Assembly: GCA_027574665.1 (NCBI GenBank)
Contig: CM050672.1
Span: forward strand, 9,532,001 to 9,596,000
Reading direction: 5' to 3'
Origin: Rhynochetos jubatus
Lineage: Eukaryota; Chordata; Aves; Eurypygiformes; Rhynochetidae
DNA: 64,000 nucleotides
The notes below the pieces were generated by a model, which made no database searches, was not told where the DNA came from, and saw only the letters and a program-made list of their open reading frames with translations. Positions 24,001 through 33,900 of the stretch are shown in pieces; position 1 is the first letter of the stretch; every line of letters begins with the position of its first letter. Both the position numbers and the translations under genes were made by a program.

Positions 24001-24754
24001 GGTGGAGCAAGCCAGGACTCAAACCACGAGATGCTACAGACCAAAAGGCAGCCAAAATCCAGCCCACATCCGGGAGAATCTCAAGAGCAGGGGGTGGAGC
24101 AAGCCAGGCCTCAAACCACGAGAACCTCCAGCCCAAAAGGCAGCCAAAATGCAGCCCACATCCGGGAGAATCTCAAGAGCAGGGGGTGGAGCAAGCCGGG
24201 ACTCAAACCCCGAGAAGCTCCAGCCCAAAAGGCAGCCAAAATCCAGCCCACATCCAGGAGAATCTCAAGAGCAGGGGGTGGAGCAAGCCAGGCCTCAAAC
24301 CACGAGAACCTCCAGCCCAAAAACCAGCCATACTGCAGCCCACCTCCGGGAGAATCTCAAGAGCAGGGGGTGGAGCAAGCCAGGCCTCAAACCACGAGAA
24401 GCTCCAGCCAAAAAGGCAGCCAAAATGCAGACCAAATCTGGGAGAATCTCAAGAGCAGGGGGTGGAGCAAGCCAGGCCTCAAACCACGAGAATCTCCAGC
24501 CCAAAAGGCAGCCAAAATGCAGCCCACATCCGGGAGAATCTCAAGAGCAGGGGGTGGAGCAAGCCAGGCCTCAAACCACGAGAAGCTCCAGCCCAAAATG
24601 CAGCCAAAATGCAGCCCACATCCGGGAGAATCTCAAGAGCAGGGGGTGGAGAAAGCCAGGCCTCAAACCACGAGAAGCTCCAGCCCAAAAGGCAGCCAAA
24701 TTGCAGCCCACATCCGGGAAAATCTCAAGAGCAGGGGGTGGAGCAAGCCAGGCC
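21038..24754 (+). repeat. Right-arm domain without a clear HOR
   Basis: Close-to-consensus monomers fill this stretch with only local order. One visible pattern is a trimer: the variant ACATACGAGACAATATC at 22135 recurs at 22411, exactly 276 bp (3 monomers) later. Other variants such as CCCAAGTATCAGCC, CAAACCTCGAGAAGC and ACATGGAGGAG are interspersed, and they recur later in HOR-3. A block near 23835-24110 (ACTCAAACCACGAGATGC and neighbours) resembles 26411-26690 at an offset of 2,576 bp, so it may be a displaced relative of HOR-3. Confidence 0.7.
22287..22378 (+). repeat. Reference 92-bp monomer matching the consensus
   Basis: This copy matches the consensus I derived by eye and can serve as the type monomer. 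Composition is A31 C28 G26 T7. CpG dinucleotides sit at monomer positions 38-39 and 86-87. The palindrome AGGCCT lies near position 73. The first 30 bases contain a short internal repetition of CAGCC followed by an A-run (CAGCCCAAAAGG, CAGCCAAAATG, then CAGCCCACATC). The halves 22287-22332 and 22333-22378 align with no gap at 23 of 46 positions. No TAA, TAG or TGA occurs in any frame on this strand. I do not recognise the family from memory. Confidence 0.9.
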
Positions 24755-26778
24755 TCAAACCACGAGAAGCTCCAGCCCAAAAGGCAGCCAAAATGCAGCC
24801 CACATCCGGGAGAATCTCAAGAGCAGGGGGTGGAGCAAGCCAGGCCTCAAACCACGAGAAGCTCCAGCCCAAAAAGCAGCCAAAATGCAGCCCACATCCG
24901 GGAGAATCTCAAGAGCAGGGGGTGGAGCAAGACAGCCCTCAAACCTCGAAAAGCTCCAGCCCAAAAGGCAGCCAAAATGCAGCCCACATCCGGGAGAATC
25001 TCAAGAGCAGGGGGTGGAGCAAGCCAGGCCTCAAACCACGAGAAGCTCCAGCTCAAAAGGCAGCCAAAATCCAGCCCACATCCAGGAGAATATCAAGAGC
25101 AGGGGGTGGAGCAAGCCAGGCCTCAAACCACGAGAAGCTCCAGCCAAAAATGCAGCCAAAATGCAGACCAAATCCGGGAGAATCTCAAGAGCAGGGGGTG
25201 GAGCAAGGCAGGCCTCAAACCACGAGAAGCTCCAGCCCAAGTATCAACCAAAATGCAGCCCACATCCGGGAGAATCTCAAGAGCAGGGGGTGGAGCAAGC
25301 CAGGCCTCAAACCACGAGAAGCTCCAGCCCAAAAAGCAGCCAAACTCCAGCCCACCTCCGGGAGAATCTCAAGAGCAGGGTGTGGAGCAAGCCAGGCCTC
25401 AAACCTCGAAAAGCTCCAGCCCAAAAGGCAGCCAAAATGCAGACCACATACGGGAGAATATCAAGAGCAGGGGGTGGAGCAAGCCAGGCCTCAAACCAAG
25501 AGAAGCTCCAGCCCAAAAGGCAGCCAAAATGCAGCCCACATCCGGGAGAATCTCAAGAGCAGGGGGTGGAGCAAGCCAGGCCTCAAACCACGAGAAGCTC
25601 CAGCCCAAAAGGCAGCCAAAATGCAGCCCACATACGAGACAATATCAAGAGCAGAGGGTGGAGCAAGGCAGGCCTCAAACCACGAGAAGCTCCTACCCAA
25701 AAGGCAGCCAAACTCCAGCCCACATCCGGGAGAATCTCAAGAGCAGGGGGTGGAGCAAGCCAGGCCTCAAACCTCGAGAAGCTCCAGCCCAAAAGGCAGC
25801 CAAAATGCAGCCCACATGGAGGAGAATATCAAGAGCAGGGGGTGGAGCAAGGCAGGCCTCAAACCACGAGAAGCTCCAGACCAAAAGGCAGCCAAATTGC
25901 AGCCCACATCCGGGAGAATCTCAAGAGCAGAGGGTGGAGCAAGCCAGGCCTCAAACCACGAGAAGCTCAAGCCCAAAATGCAGCCAAAATGCAGCCCACA
26001 TGCGGGAGAATCTCAAGAGCAGGGGGTGGAGCAAGCCAGGCCTCAAACCACGAGAAGCTCCAGCCCAAAAGGCAGCGAAAATGCAGCCCACATCCGGGAG
26101 AATATCAAGAGCAGGGGGTGGAGCAAGCCAGGCCTCAAACCACGAAAAGCTCCAGCCCAAAAGGCAGCCAAAATGCAGCCCACATCCGGGAGAATCTCAA
26201 GAGCAGGGGGTGGAGCAAGCCAGGCCTCAAACCACGAGAAGCTCCAGCCCAAAAGTCAGCCAAAATGCAGCCCACATCCGGGAGAATATCAAGAGCAGGG
26301 GGTGGAGCAAGCCAGGCCTCAAACCACGAGAAGCTCCAGCCCAAAAGGCAGCCAAAATGCAGCCCACATCCGGGAGAATCTCAAGAGCAGGGGGTGGAGC
26401 AAGCCAGGCCTCAAACCACGAGAAGCTCCAGCCCAAAAGGCAGCCAAAATGCAGCCCACATCCGGGAGAATCTCAAGAGCAGGGGGTAGAGCAAGCCAGG
26501 CCTCAAACCACGAGAAGCTCCAGCCCAAAAGGCAGCCAAATTGCAGCCCACATCCGGGAGAATCTCAAGAGCAGGGGGTGGAGCAAGCCAGGACTCAAAC
26601 CCCGAGAAGCTACAGACCAAAAGGCAGCCAAAATCCAGCCCACATCCGGGAGAATCTCAAGAGCAGGGGGTGGAGCAAGCCAGGCCTCAAACCACGAGAA
26701 GCTCCAGCCCAAAAGTCAGCCAAAATGCAGCCCACATACGGGAGAATATCAAGAGCAGGGGGTGGAGCAAGCCAGGCC
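24755..26778 (+). repeat. HOR-3 copy 1 (2,024 bp, 22 monomers)
   Basis: Variant monomers at 24755, 24847, 25031, 25123 and 25215 recur 2,024 bp later in the same order; 2,024 is exactly 22 x 92. Markers are GACAGCCCTCAAACCTCG near 24930, CAAGTATCAACC near 25240, CATACGAGACAATATC near 25627 and ACTCAAACCCCGAGAAGC near 26590. The unit differs completely in order and length from the left-arm HORs. Confidence 0.82.
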
Positions 26779-28801
26779 TCAAACCACGAGAAGCTCCAGC
26801 CCAAAAGGCAGCCAAAATGCAGAGCAAATCTGGGAGAATCTCAAGAGCAGGGGGTGGAGCAAGCCAGGCCTCAAACCACGAGAAGCTCCAGCCCAAAAAG
26901 CAGCCAAAATGCAGCCCACATCCGGGAGAATCTCAAGAGCAGGGGGTGGAGAAAGACAGCCCTCAAACCTCGAAAAGCTCCAGCCCAAAAGGCAGCCAAA
27001 ATGCAGCCCACATCCGGGAGAATCTCAAGAGCAGGGGGTGGAGCAAGCCAGGCCTCAAACCACGAGAAGCTCCAGCCCAAAAGGCAGCCAAAATCCAGCC
27101 CACATCCAGGAGAATATCAAGAGCAGGGGGTGGAGCAAGCCAGGCCTCAAACCACGAGAAGCTCCAGCCAAAAATGCAGCCAAAATGCAGACCAAATCCG
27201 GGAGAATCTCAAGAGCAGGGGGTGGAGCAAGGCAGGCCTCAAACCACGAGAAGCTCCAGCCCAAGTATCAACCAAAATGCAGCCCACATCCGGGAGAATC
27301 TCAAGAGCAGGGGGTGGAGCAAGCCAGGCCTCAAACCACGAGAAGCTCCAGCCCAAAAAGCAGCCAAAATACAGCCCACATCCGGGAGAATCTCAAGAGC
27401 AGGGTGTGGAGCAAGCCAGGCCTCAAACCTCGAAAAGCTCCAGCCCAAAAGGCAGCCAAAATGCAGACCACATACGGGAGAATATCAAGAGCAGGGGGTG
27501 GAGCAAGCCAGGCCCAAACCAAGAGAAGCTCCAGCCCAAAAGGCAGCCAAAATGCAGCCCACATCCGGGAGAATCTCAAGAGCAGGGGGTGGAGCAAGCC
27601 AGGCCTCAAACCACGAGAAGCTCCAGCCCAAAAGGCAGCCAAAATGCAGCCCACATACGAGACAATATCAAGAGCAGAGGGTGGAGCAAGGCAGGCCTCA
27701 AACCACGAGAAGCTCCTACCCAAAAGGCAGCCAAACTCCAGCCCACATCCGGGAGAATCTCAAGAGCAGGGGGTGGAGCAAGCCAGGCCTCAAACCTCGA
27801 GAAGCTCCAGCCCAAAAGGCAGCCAAAATGCAGCCCACATGGAGGAGAATATCAAGAGCAGGGGGTGGAGCAAGGCAGGCCTCAAACCACGAGAAGCTCC
27901 AGACCAAAAGGCAGCCAAATTGCAGCCCACATCCGGGAGAATCTCAAGAGCAGAGGGTGGAGCAAGCCAGGCCTCAAACCACGAGAAGCTCAAGCCCAAA
28001 ATGCAGCCAAAATGCAGCCCACATGCGGGAGAATCTCAAGAGCAGGGGGTGGAGCAAGCCAGGCCTCAAACCACGAGAAGCTCCAGCCCAAAATGCAGCG
28101 AAAATGCAGCCCACATCCGGGAGAATATCAAGAGCAGGGGGTGGAGCAAGCCAGGCCTCAAACCACGAAAAGCTCCAGCCCAAAAGGCAGCCAAAATGCA
28201 GCCCACATCCGGGAGAATCTCAAGAGCAGGGGGTGGAGCAAGCCAGGCCTCAAACCACGAGAAGCTCCAGCCCAAAAGTCAGCCAAAATGCAGCCCACCT
28301 CCGGGACAATCTCAAGAGCAGGGGGTGGAGCAAGGCAGGCCTCAAACCACGAGAAGCTCCTACCCAAAAGGCAGCCAAAATGCAGCCCACATCCGGGAGA
28401 ATCTCAAGAGCAGGGGGTGGAGCAAGCCAGGCCTCAAACCACGAGAAGCTCCAGCCCAAAAGGCAGCCAAAATGCAGCCCACATCCGGGAGAATCTCAAG
28501 AGCAGGGGGGGGAGCAAGCCAGGCCTCAAACCACGAGAAGCTCCAGCCCAAAAGGCAGCCAAATTGCAGCCCACATCCGGGAGAATCTCAAGAGCAGGGG
28601 GTGGAGCAAGCCAGGACTCAAACCCCGAGAAGCTACAGACCAAAAGGCAGCCAAAATCCAGCCCACATCCGGGAGAATCTCAAGAGCAGGGGGTGGAGCA
28701 AGGCAGGCCTCAAACCACGAGAAGCTCCAGCCCAAAAGTCAGCCAAAATGCAGCCCACATACGGGAGAATATCAAGAGCAGGGGGTGGAGCAAGCCAGGC
28801 C
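26779..28801 (+). repeat. HOR-3 copy 2 (2,023 bp)
   Basis: Second copy, collinear with copy 1. Near 27510 a base is missing (CAGGCCCAAACCAAG in place of CAGGCCTCAAACC), so downstream landmarks sit 2,023 rather than 2,024 bp after their partners (25583 to 27606, 26135 to 28158). The same markers recur at the expected places: GACAGCCCTCAAACCTCG near 26950, the GAGACAATATC monomer near 27660 and ACTCAAACCCCGAGAAGC near 28615. Confidence 0.82.
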
Positions 28802-29444
28802 TCAAACCAGGAGAAGCTCCAGCCCAAAAGGCAGCCAAAATGCAGACCAAATCTGGGAGAATCTCAAGAGCAGGGGGTGGAGCAAGGCAGGCCTCAAACC
28901 ACGAGAAGCTCCAGCCCAAAAAGCAGCCAAAATGCAGCCCACATCCGGGAGAATCTCAAGAGCAGGGGGTGGAGCAAGCCAGGCCTCAAACCACGAGAAG
29001 CTCCAGCCCAAAAAGCAGCCAAAATACAGCCCACATGCGGGAGAATCTCAAGAGCAGGGTGTGGAGCAAGCCAGGCCTCAAACCTCGAAAAGCTCCAGCC
29101 CAAAAGGCAGACAAACTCCAGCCCACATCCGGGAGAATATCAAGAGCAGGGGGTGGAGCAAGCCAGGCCTCAAACCACGAGAAGCTCCAGCCCAAAAGTC
29201 AGCCAAAATGCAGCCTACATCCGGGAGAATATCAAGAGCAGGGGGTGGAGCAAGCCAGGCCTCAAACCACGAGAAGCTCCAGCCCAAAAGGCAGCCAAAA
29301 TGCAGCCCACATCCGGGAGAATCTCAAGAGCAGGGGGTGGAGCAAGCCAGGCCTCAAACCACGAGAAGCTCCAGCCCAAAGGCAGCCAAATTGCAGCCCA
29401 CATCCGGGAGAATCTCAAGAGCAGGGGGTGGAGCAAGCCAGGAC
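28802..29444 (+). repeat. HOR-3 copy 3 (truncated and internally deleted)
   Basis: A short partial copy. Monomers at 28894 and 28986 match 27239 and 27331 (offset 1,655 bp), so about four monomers at the start of the unit are missing relative to copy 2. It then gives way to monomers of the 29.4-30.9 kb duplication. A 1-bp deletion (AGCCCAAAGGCAGCC) occurs near 29382. Confidence 0.6.
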
Positions 29445-30179
29445 TCAAACCCCGAGAAGCTCCAGCCCAAAAGGCAGCCAAAATGCAGCCCACATCCGGG
29501 AGAATCTCAAGAGCAGGGGGTGGAGCATGCCAGGCCTCAAACCACGAGAAGCTCCAGCCCAAAAGGCAGCCAAATTGCAGCCCACATCCGGGAGAATCTC
29601 AAGAGCAGGGGGTGGAGCAAGCCGGGACTCAAACCCCGAGAAGCTCCAGCCCAAAAGGCAGCGAAAATGCAGCCCACATCCGGGAGAATCTCAAGAGCAG
29701 GGGGTGGAGCAAGCCAGGCCTCAAACCACGAGAAGCTCCAGCCCAAAAGGCAGCCAAAATGCAGCCCACATGCGGGAGAATCTCAAGAGCAGGGGGTGGA
29801 GCAAGCCAGGCCTCAAACCACGAGAAGCTCCAGCCAAAAGACAGCCAAAATGCAGACCAAATCTGGGAGAATCTCAAGAGCAGGGGGTGGAGCAAGCCAG
29901 GCCTCAAACCACGAGAAGCTCCAGCCCAAAAGGCAGCCAAAATGCAGCCCACATCCGGGAGAATCTCAAGAGCAGGGGGTGGAGCAAGCCAGGCCTCAAA
30001 CCACGAGAAGCTCCAGCCCAAAAGGCAGCCAAAATGCAGCCCACATCCGTTAGAATCTCAAGAGCAGGGGGTGGAGAAAGCCAGGCCTCAAACCACAAGA
30101 AGCTCCAGCCCAAAAGGCAGCCAAAATGCAGCCCACATCCGGGAGAATCTCAAGAGCAGGGGGTGGAGCAAGCCAGGCC
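29445..30179 (+). repeat. Tandem 735-bp duplication, first copy (8 monomers)
   Basis: Landmarks at 29537, 29629 and 29904 recur 735 bp later. The length is 8 x 92 - 1. The missing base is in the variant CCAGCCAAAAGACAGCC near 29830, which is followed by GCAGACCAAATCTGGG. A second private marker, CACATCCGTTAGAATC, lies near 30042. Confidence 0.85.
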
Positions 30180-30914
30180 TCAAACCACGAGAAGCTCCAT
30201 CCCAAAAGGCAGCCAAAATGCAGCCCACATCCGGGAGAATCTCAAGAGCAGGGGGTGGAGCAAGCCAGGCCTCAAACCAAGAGAAGCTCCAGCCCAAAAG
30301 GCAGCCAAAATGCAGCCCACATCCGGGAGAATCTCAAGAGCAGGGGGTGGAGCAAGCCGGGACTCAAACCCCGAGAAGCTCCAGCCCAAAAGGCAGCGAA
30401 AATGCAGCCCACATCCGGGAGAATCTCAAGAGCAGGGGGTGGAGCAAGCCAGGCCTCAAACCACGAGAACCTCCAGCCCAAAAGGCAGCCAAAATGCAGC
30501 CCACATGCGGGAGAATCTCAAGAGCAGGGGGTGGAGCAAGCCAGGCCTCAAACCACGAGAAGCTCCAGCCAAAAGACAGCCAAAATGCAGACCAAATCTG
30601 GGAGAATCTCAAGAGCAGGGGGTGGAGCAAGCCAGGCCTCAAACCACGAGAAGCTCCAGCCCAAAAGGCAGCCAAAATGCAGCCCACATCCGGGAGAATC
30701 TCAAGAGCAGGGGGTGGAGCAAGCCAGGCCTCAAACCACGAGAAGCTCCAGCCCAAAAGGCAGCCAAAATGCAGCCCACATCCGTTAGAATCTCAAGAGC
30801 AGGGGGTGGAGAAAGCCAGGCCTCAAACCACGAGAAGCTCCAGCCCAAAAGGCAGCCAAAATGCAGCCCACATCCGGGAGAATCTCAAGAGCAGGGGGTG
30901 GAGCAAGCCAGGCC
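30180..30914 (+). repeat. Tandem 735-bp duplication, second copy
   Basis: Carries the same private markers at +735: CCAGCCAAAAGACAGCC near 30565 and CACATCCGTTAGAATC near 30777. The two copies show only scattered single-base differences, so this looks like one of the youngest duplications in the window. It is followed at about 30.98 kb by another GACAGCCCTCAAACCTCG monomer of HOR-3 type. Confidence 0.85.
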
Positions 30915-33900
30915 TCAAACCACGAGAAGCTCCAGCCCAAAAAGCAGCCAAAATGCAGCCCACATCCGGGAGAATCTCAAGAGCAGGGGGTGGAGAAAGA
31001 CAGCCCTCAAACCTCGAAAAGCTCCAGCCCAAAAGGCAGCCAAAATGCAGCCCACATCCGGGAGAATATCAAGAGCAGGGGGTGGAGCAAGCCAGGCCTC
31101 AAACCACGAGAAGCTCCAGCCCAAAAGGCAGCCAAAATGCAGCCCACATCCGGGAGAATCTCAAGAGCAGGGGGTGGAGCAAGCCAGGCCTCAAACCACG
31201 AGAAGCTCCAGCCCAAAAGGCAGCCAAAATGCAGCCCACATCCGGGAGAATCTCAAGAGCAGGGGGTGGAGCAAGCCAGGCCTCAAACCACGAGAAGCTC
31301 CAGCCCAAAAGGCAGTCAAAATGCAGCCCACATCCGGGAGAATCTCAAGAGCAGGGGGTGGAGCAAGCCAGGCCTCAAACCACGAGAAGCTCCACACCAA
31401 AAGGCAGCCAAATTGCAGCCCACATCCGGGAGAATCTCAAGAGCAGGGGGTGGAGCAAGCCAGGACTCAAACCCCGAGAATCTACAGACCAAAAGGCAGC
31501 CAAAATGCAGCCCACATCCGGGAGAATCTCAAGAGCAGGGGGTGGAGCAAGCCAGGCCTCAAACCACGAGAAGCTCCAGCCCAAAAGGCAGCCAAAATGC
31601 AGCCCACATCGAGGAGAATCTCAAGAGCAGGGGGTGGAGCAAGCCAGGCCTCAAACCACGAGAAGCTCCAGCCCAAAAGGCAGCCAAAATCCAGGACACA
31701 TCCGGGAGAATCTCAAGAGCAGGGGGTGGAGCAAGCCAGGCCTCAAACCACGAGAAACTCCAGCCCAAAATGCAGCCAAAATGCAGCCCACATCCGGGAG
31801 AATCTCAAGAGCAGGGGGTGGAGCAAGCCAGGCCTCAAACCACGAGAAGCTCCAGCCCAAAATGTAGCCAAAATGCAGCCCACATCCGGGAGAATCTCAA
31901 GAGCAGGGGGTGGAGCAAGCCAGGCCTCAAACCACGAGAAGCTCCAGCCCAAAAGGCAGCCAAAATGCAGCCCACATGCGGGAGAATATCAAGAGCAGGG
32001 GGTGGAGCAAGCCAGGCCTCAAACCACGAGAAGCTCCAGCCCAAAAGGCAGCCAAACTCCAGCCCACATCCGGGAGAATCTCAAGAGCAGGGGGTGGAGC
32101 AAGGCAGGCCTCAAACCACGAGAAGCTCCAGCCCAAAAGGCAGCCAAAATCCAGCCCTCCTCTGGGTGAATCTCAAGAGCAGGGGGTGGAGCAAGCCAGG
32201 CCTCAAACCACGAGAAGCTCCAGCCCAAAAGGCAGCCAAACTCCAGCCCACATCCGGGAGAATCTCAAGAGCAGGGGGTGGAGCAAGCCAGGCCTCAAAC
32301 CACGAGAAGCTCCAGCCCAAAAGGCAGCCAAAATGCAGCCCACATCCAGGAGAATATCAAGAGCAGGGGGTAGAGCAAGGCAGGCCTCAAACCACGAGAA
32401 GCTCCAGCCCAAAAGGCAGCCAAAATCCAGCCCACATGCGGGAGAATATCAAGGGCAGGGGGTGGAGCAAACCAGGCCTCAAACCACGAGAAGCTCCAGC
32501 CCAAAAGGCAGCCAAAATGCAGCCCACATCCAGGAGAATCTCAAGAGCAGGGGGTGGAGCAAGCCAGGCCTCAAACCACGAGAAGCTCCAGCCCAAAAGG
32601 CAGCCAAAATGCAGCCTACCTCCGGGAGAATCTCAAGAGCAGGGGGTGGAGCAAGCCAGGCCTCAAACCACGAGAAACTCCAACCCAAAAGGCAGCCAAA
32701 ATACAGCTCACATCCAGGACAATATCAAGAGCAGGGGGTGGAGCAAGCCAGGCCTCAAACCACGAGAAGCTCCAGCCCAAAATGCAGCCAAAATGCAGCC
32801 CACATCCGGGAGAATATCAAGAGCAGGGGGTAGAGCAAGGCAGGCCTCAAACCACGAGAAGCTCCAGCCCAAAAGGCAGCCAAAATGCAGCCCACATCCG
32901 GGAGAATATCAAGAGCAGGGGGTAGAGCAAGCCAGGCCTCAAACCACAAGAAGCTCCAGCCCAAAAGGCATCCAATTTGCAGCCCACCTCCGGGAGAATC
33001 TCAAGAGCAGGGGGTGGAGCAAGCCAGACCTCAAACCACGAGAAGCTCCAGCCCAAAAGGCAGCCAAAATCCAGGCCACATCCGGGAGAATCTCAAGAGC
33101 AGGGGGTGGAGCAAGCCAGGCCTCAAACCACGAGAAGCTCCAGCCCAAAAGGCAGCCAAAATGCAGCCCACATCCGGGAGAATATCAAGAGCAGGGGGTG
33201 TGGAGCAAGCCAGGCCTCAAACCACGAGAAGCTCCAGCCCAAAAGGCAGTCAAAATGCAGCCCACATCCGGGAGAATCTCAAGAGCAAGGGGTGGAGCAA
33301 GCCAGGCCTCAAACCACGAGAAGCTCCAGCCCAAAATGCAGCCAAAATGCAGCCCACATCCGGGAGAATCTCAAGAGCAGGGGGTGGAGCAAGCCAGGCC
33401 TCAAACCACGAGAAGCTCCAGCCCAAAATATAGCCAAAATGCAGCCCACATCCGGGAGAATCTCAAGAGCAGGGGGTGGAGCAAGCCAGGCCTCAAACCA
33501 CGAGAAGCTCCAGCCCAAAAGGCAGCCAAAATGCAGCCCACATCCGGGAGAATATCAAGAGCAGGGGGTAGAGCAAGGCAGGCCTCAAACCACGAGAAGC
33601 TCCAGCCCAAAATGCACCAATTTGCAGCCCACATCCGGGAGAATCTCAAGAGCAGGGGGTGGAGCAAGCCAGGCCTCAAACCACGAGAAGCTCCAGCCCA
33701 AAAGGCAGCCAAAATTCAGCCCACATGCGGGAGAATATCAAGAGCAGGGGGTAGAGCAAGCCAGGCCTCAAACCACGAGAAGCTCCAGCCCAAAAGGCAG
33801 CAAAAATCCAGCCCACTTCCGGGAGAATCTCAAGAGCAGGGGGTGGAGCAAGCCAGGCCTCAAACCACGAGAAGCTCCAGCCCAAAAGGCAGCCAAAATG

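Larger units (their letters stand above)
21611..31867 (+). other. 3,418-codon stop-free frame in satellite (not called a gene)
   Basis: This is the longest of many overlapping open frames on the monomer's sense strand. It is open because the monomer has 7 T in 92 bases and none of TAA, TAG or TGA in any frame; other frames of the same strand are open too (for example 23542-32169, 2,875 codons). Since 92 = 3 x 30 + 2, the frame advances each monomer and the conceptual protein repeats every 92 residues (276 bp). Frameshifting indels inside the array do not close the frames, as expected from composition rather than selection. It ends at a TAG made by an AATGTAGCC variant. No start context, promoter, introns or recognisable domain supports expression. 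Confidence 0.85.

Noticed and set aside
21611..31867. Giant repetitive protein gene (3,418 codons, and others of 883-2,875 codons on both arms)
   Set aside because: The repeat period is not a multiple of 3, all frames of the T-poor strand are open, frameshift indels are tolerated, and no start context, domain or intron signal is visible. The open frames follow from composition.
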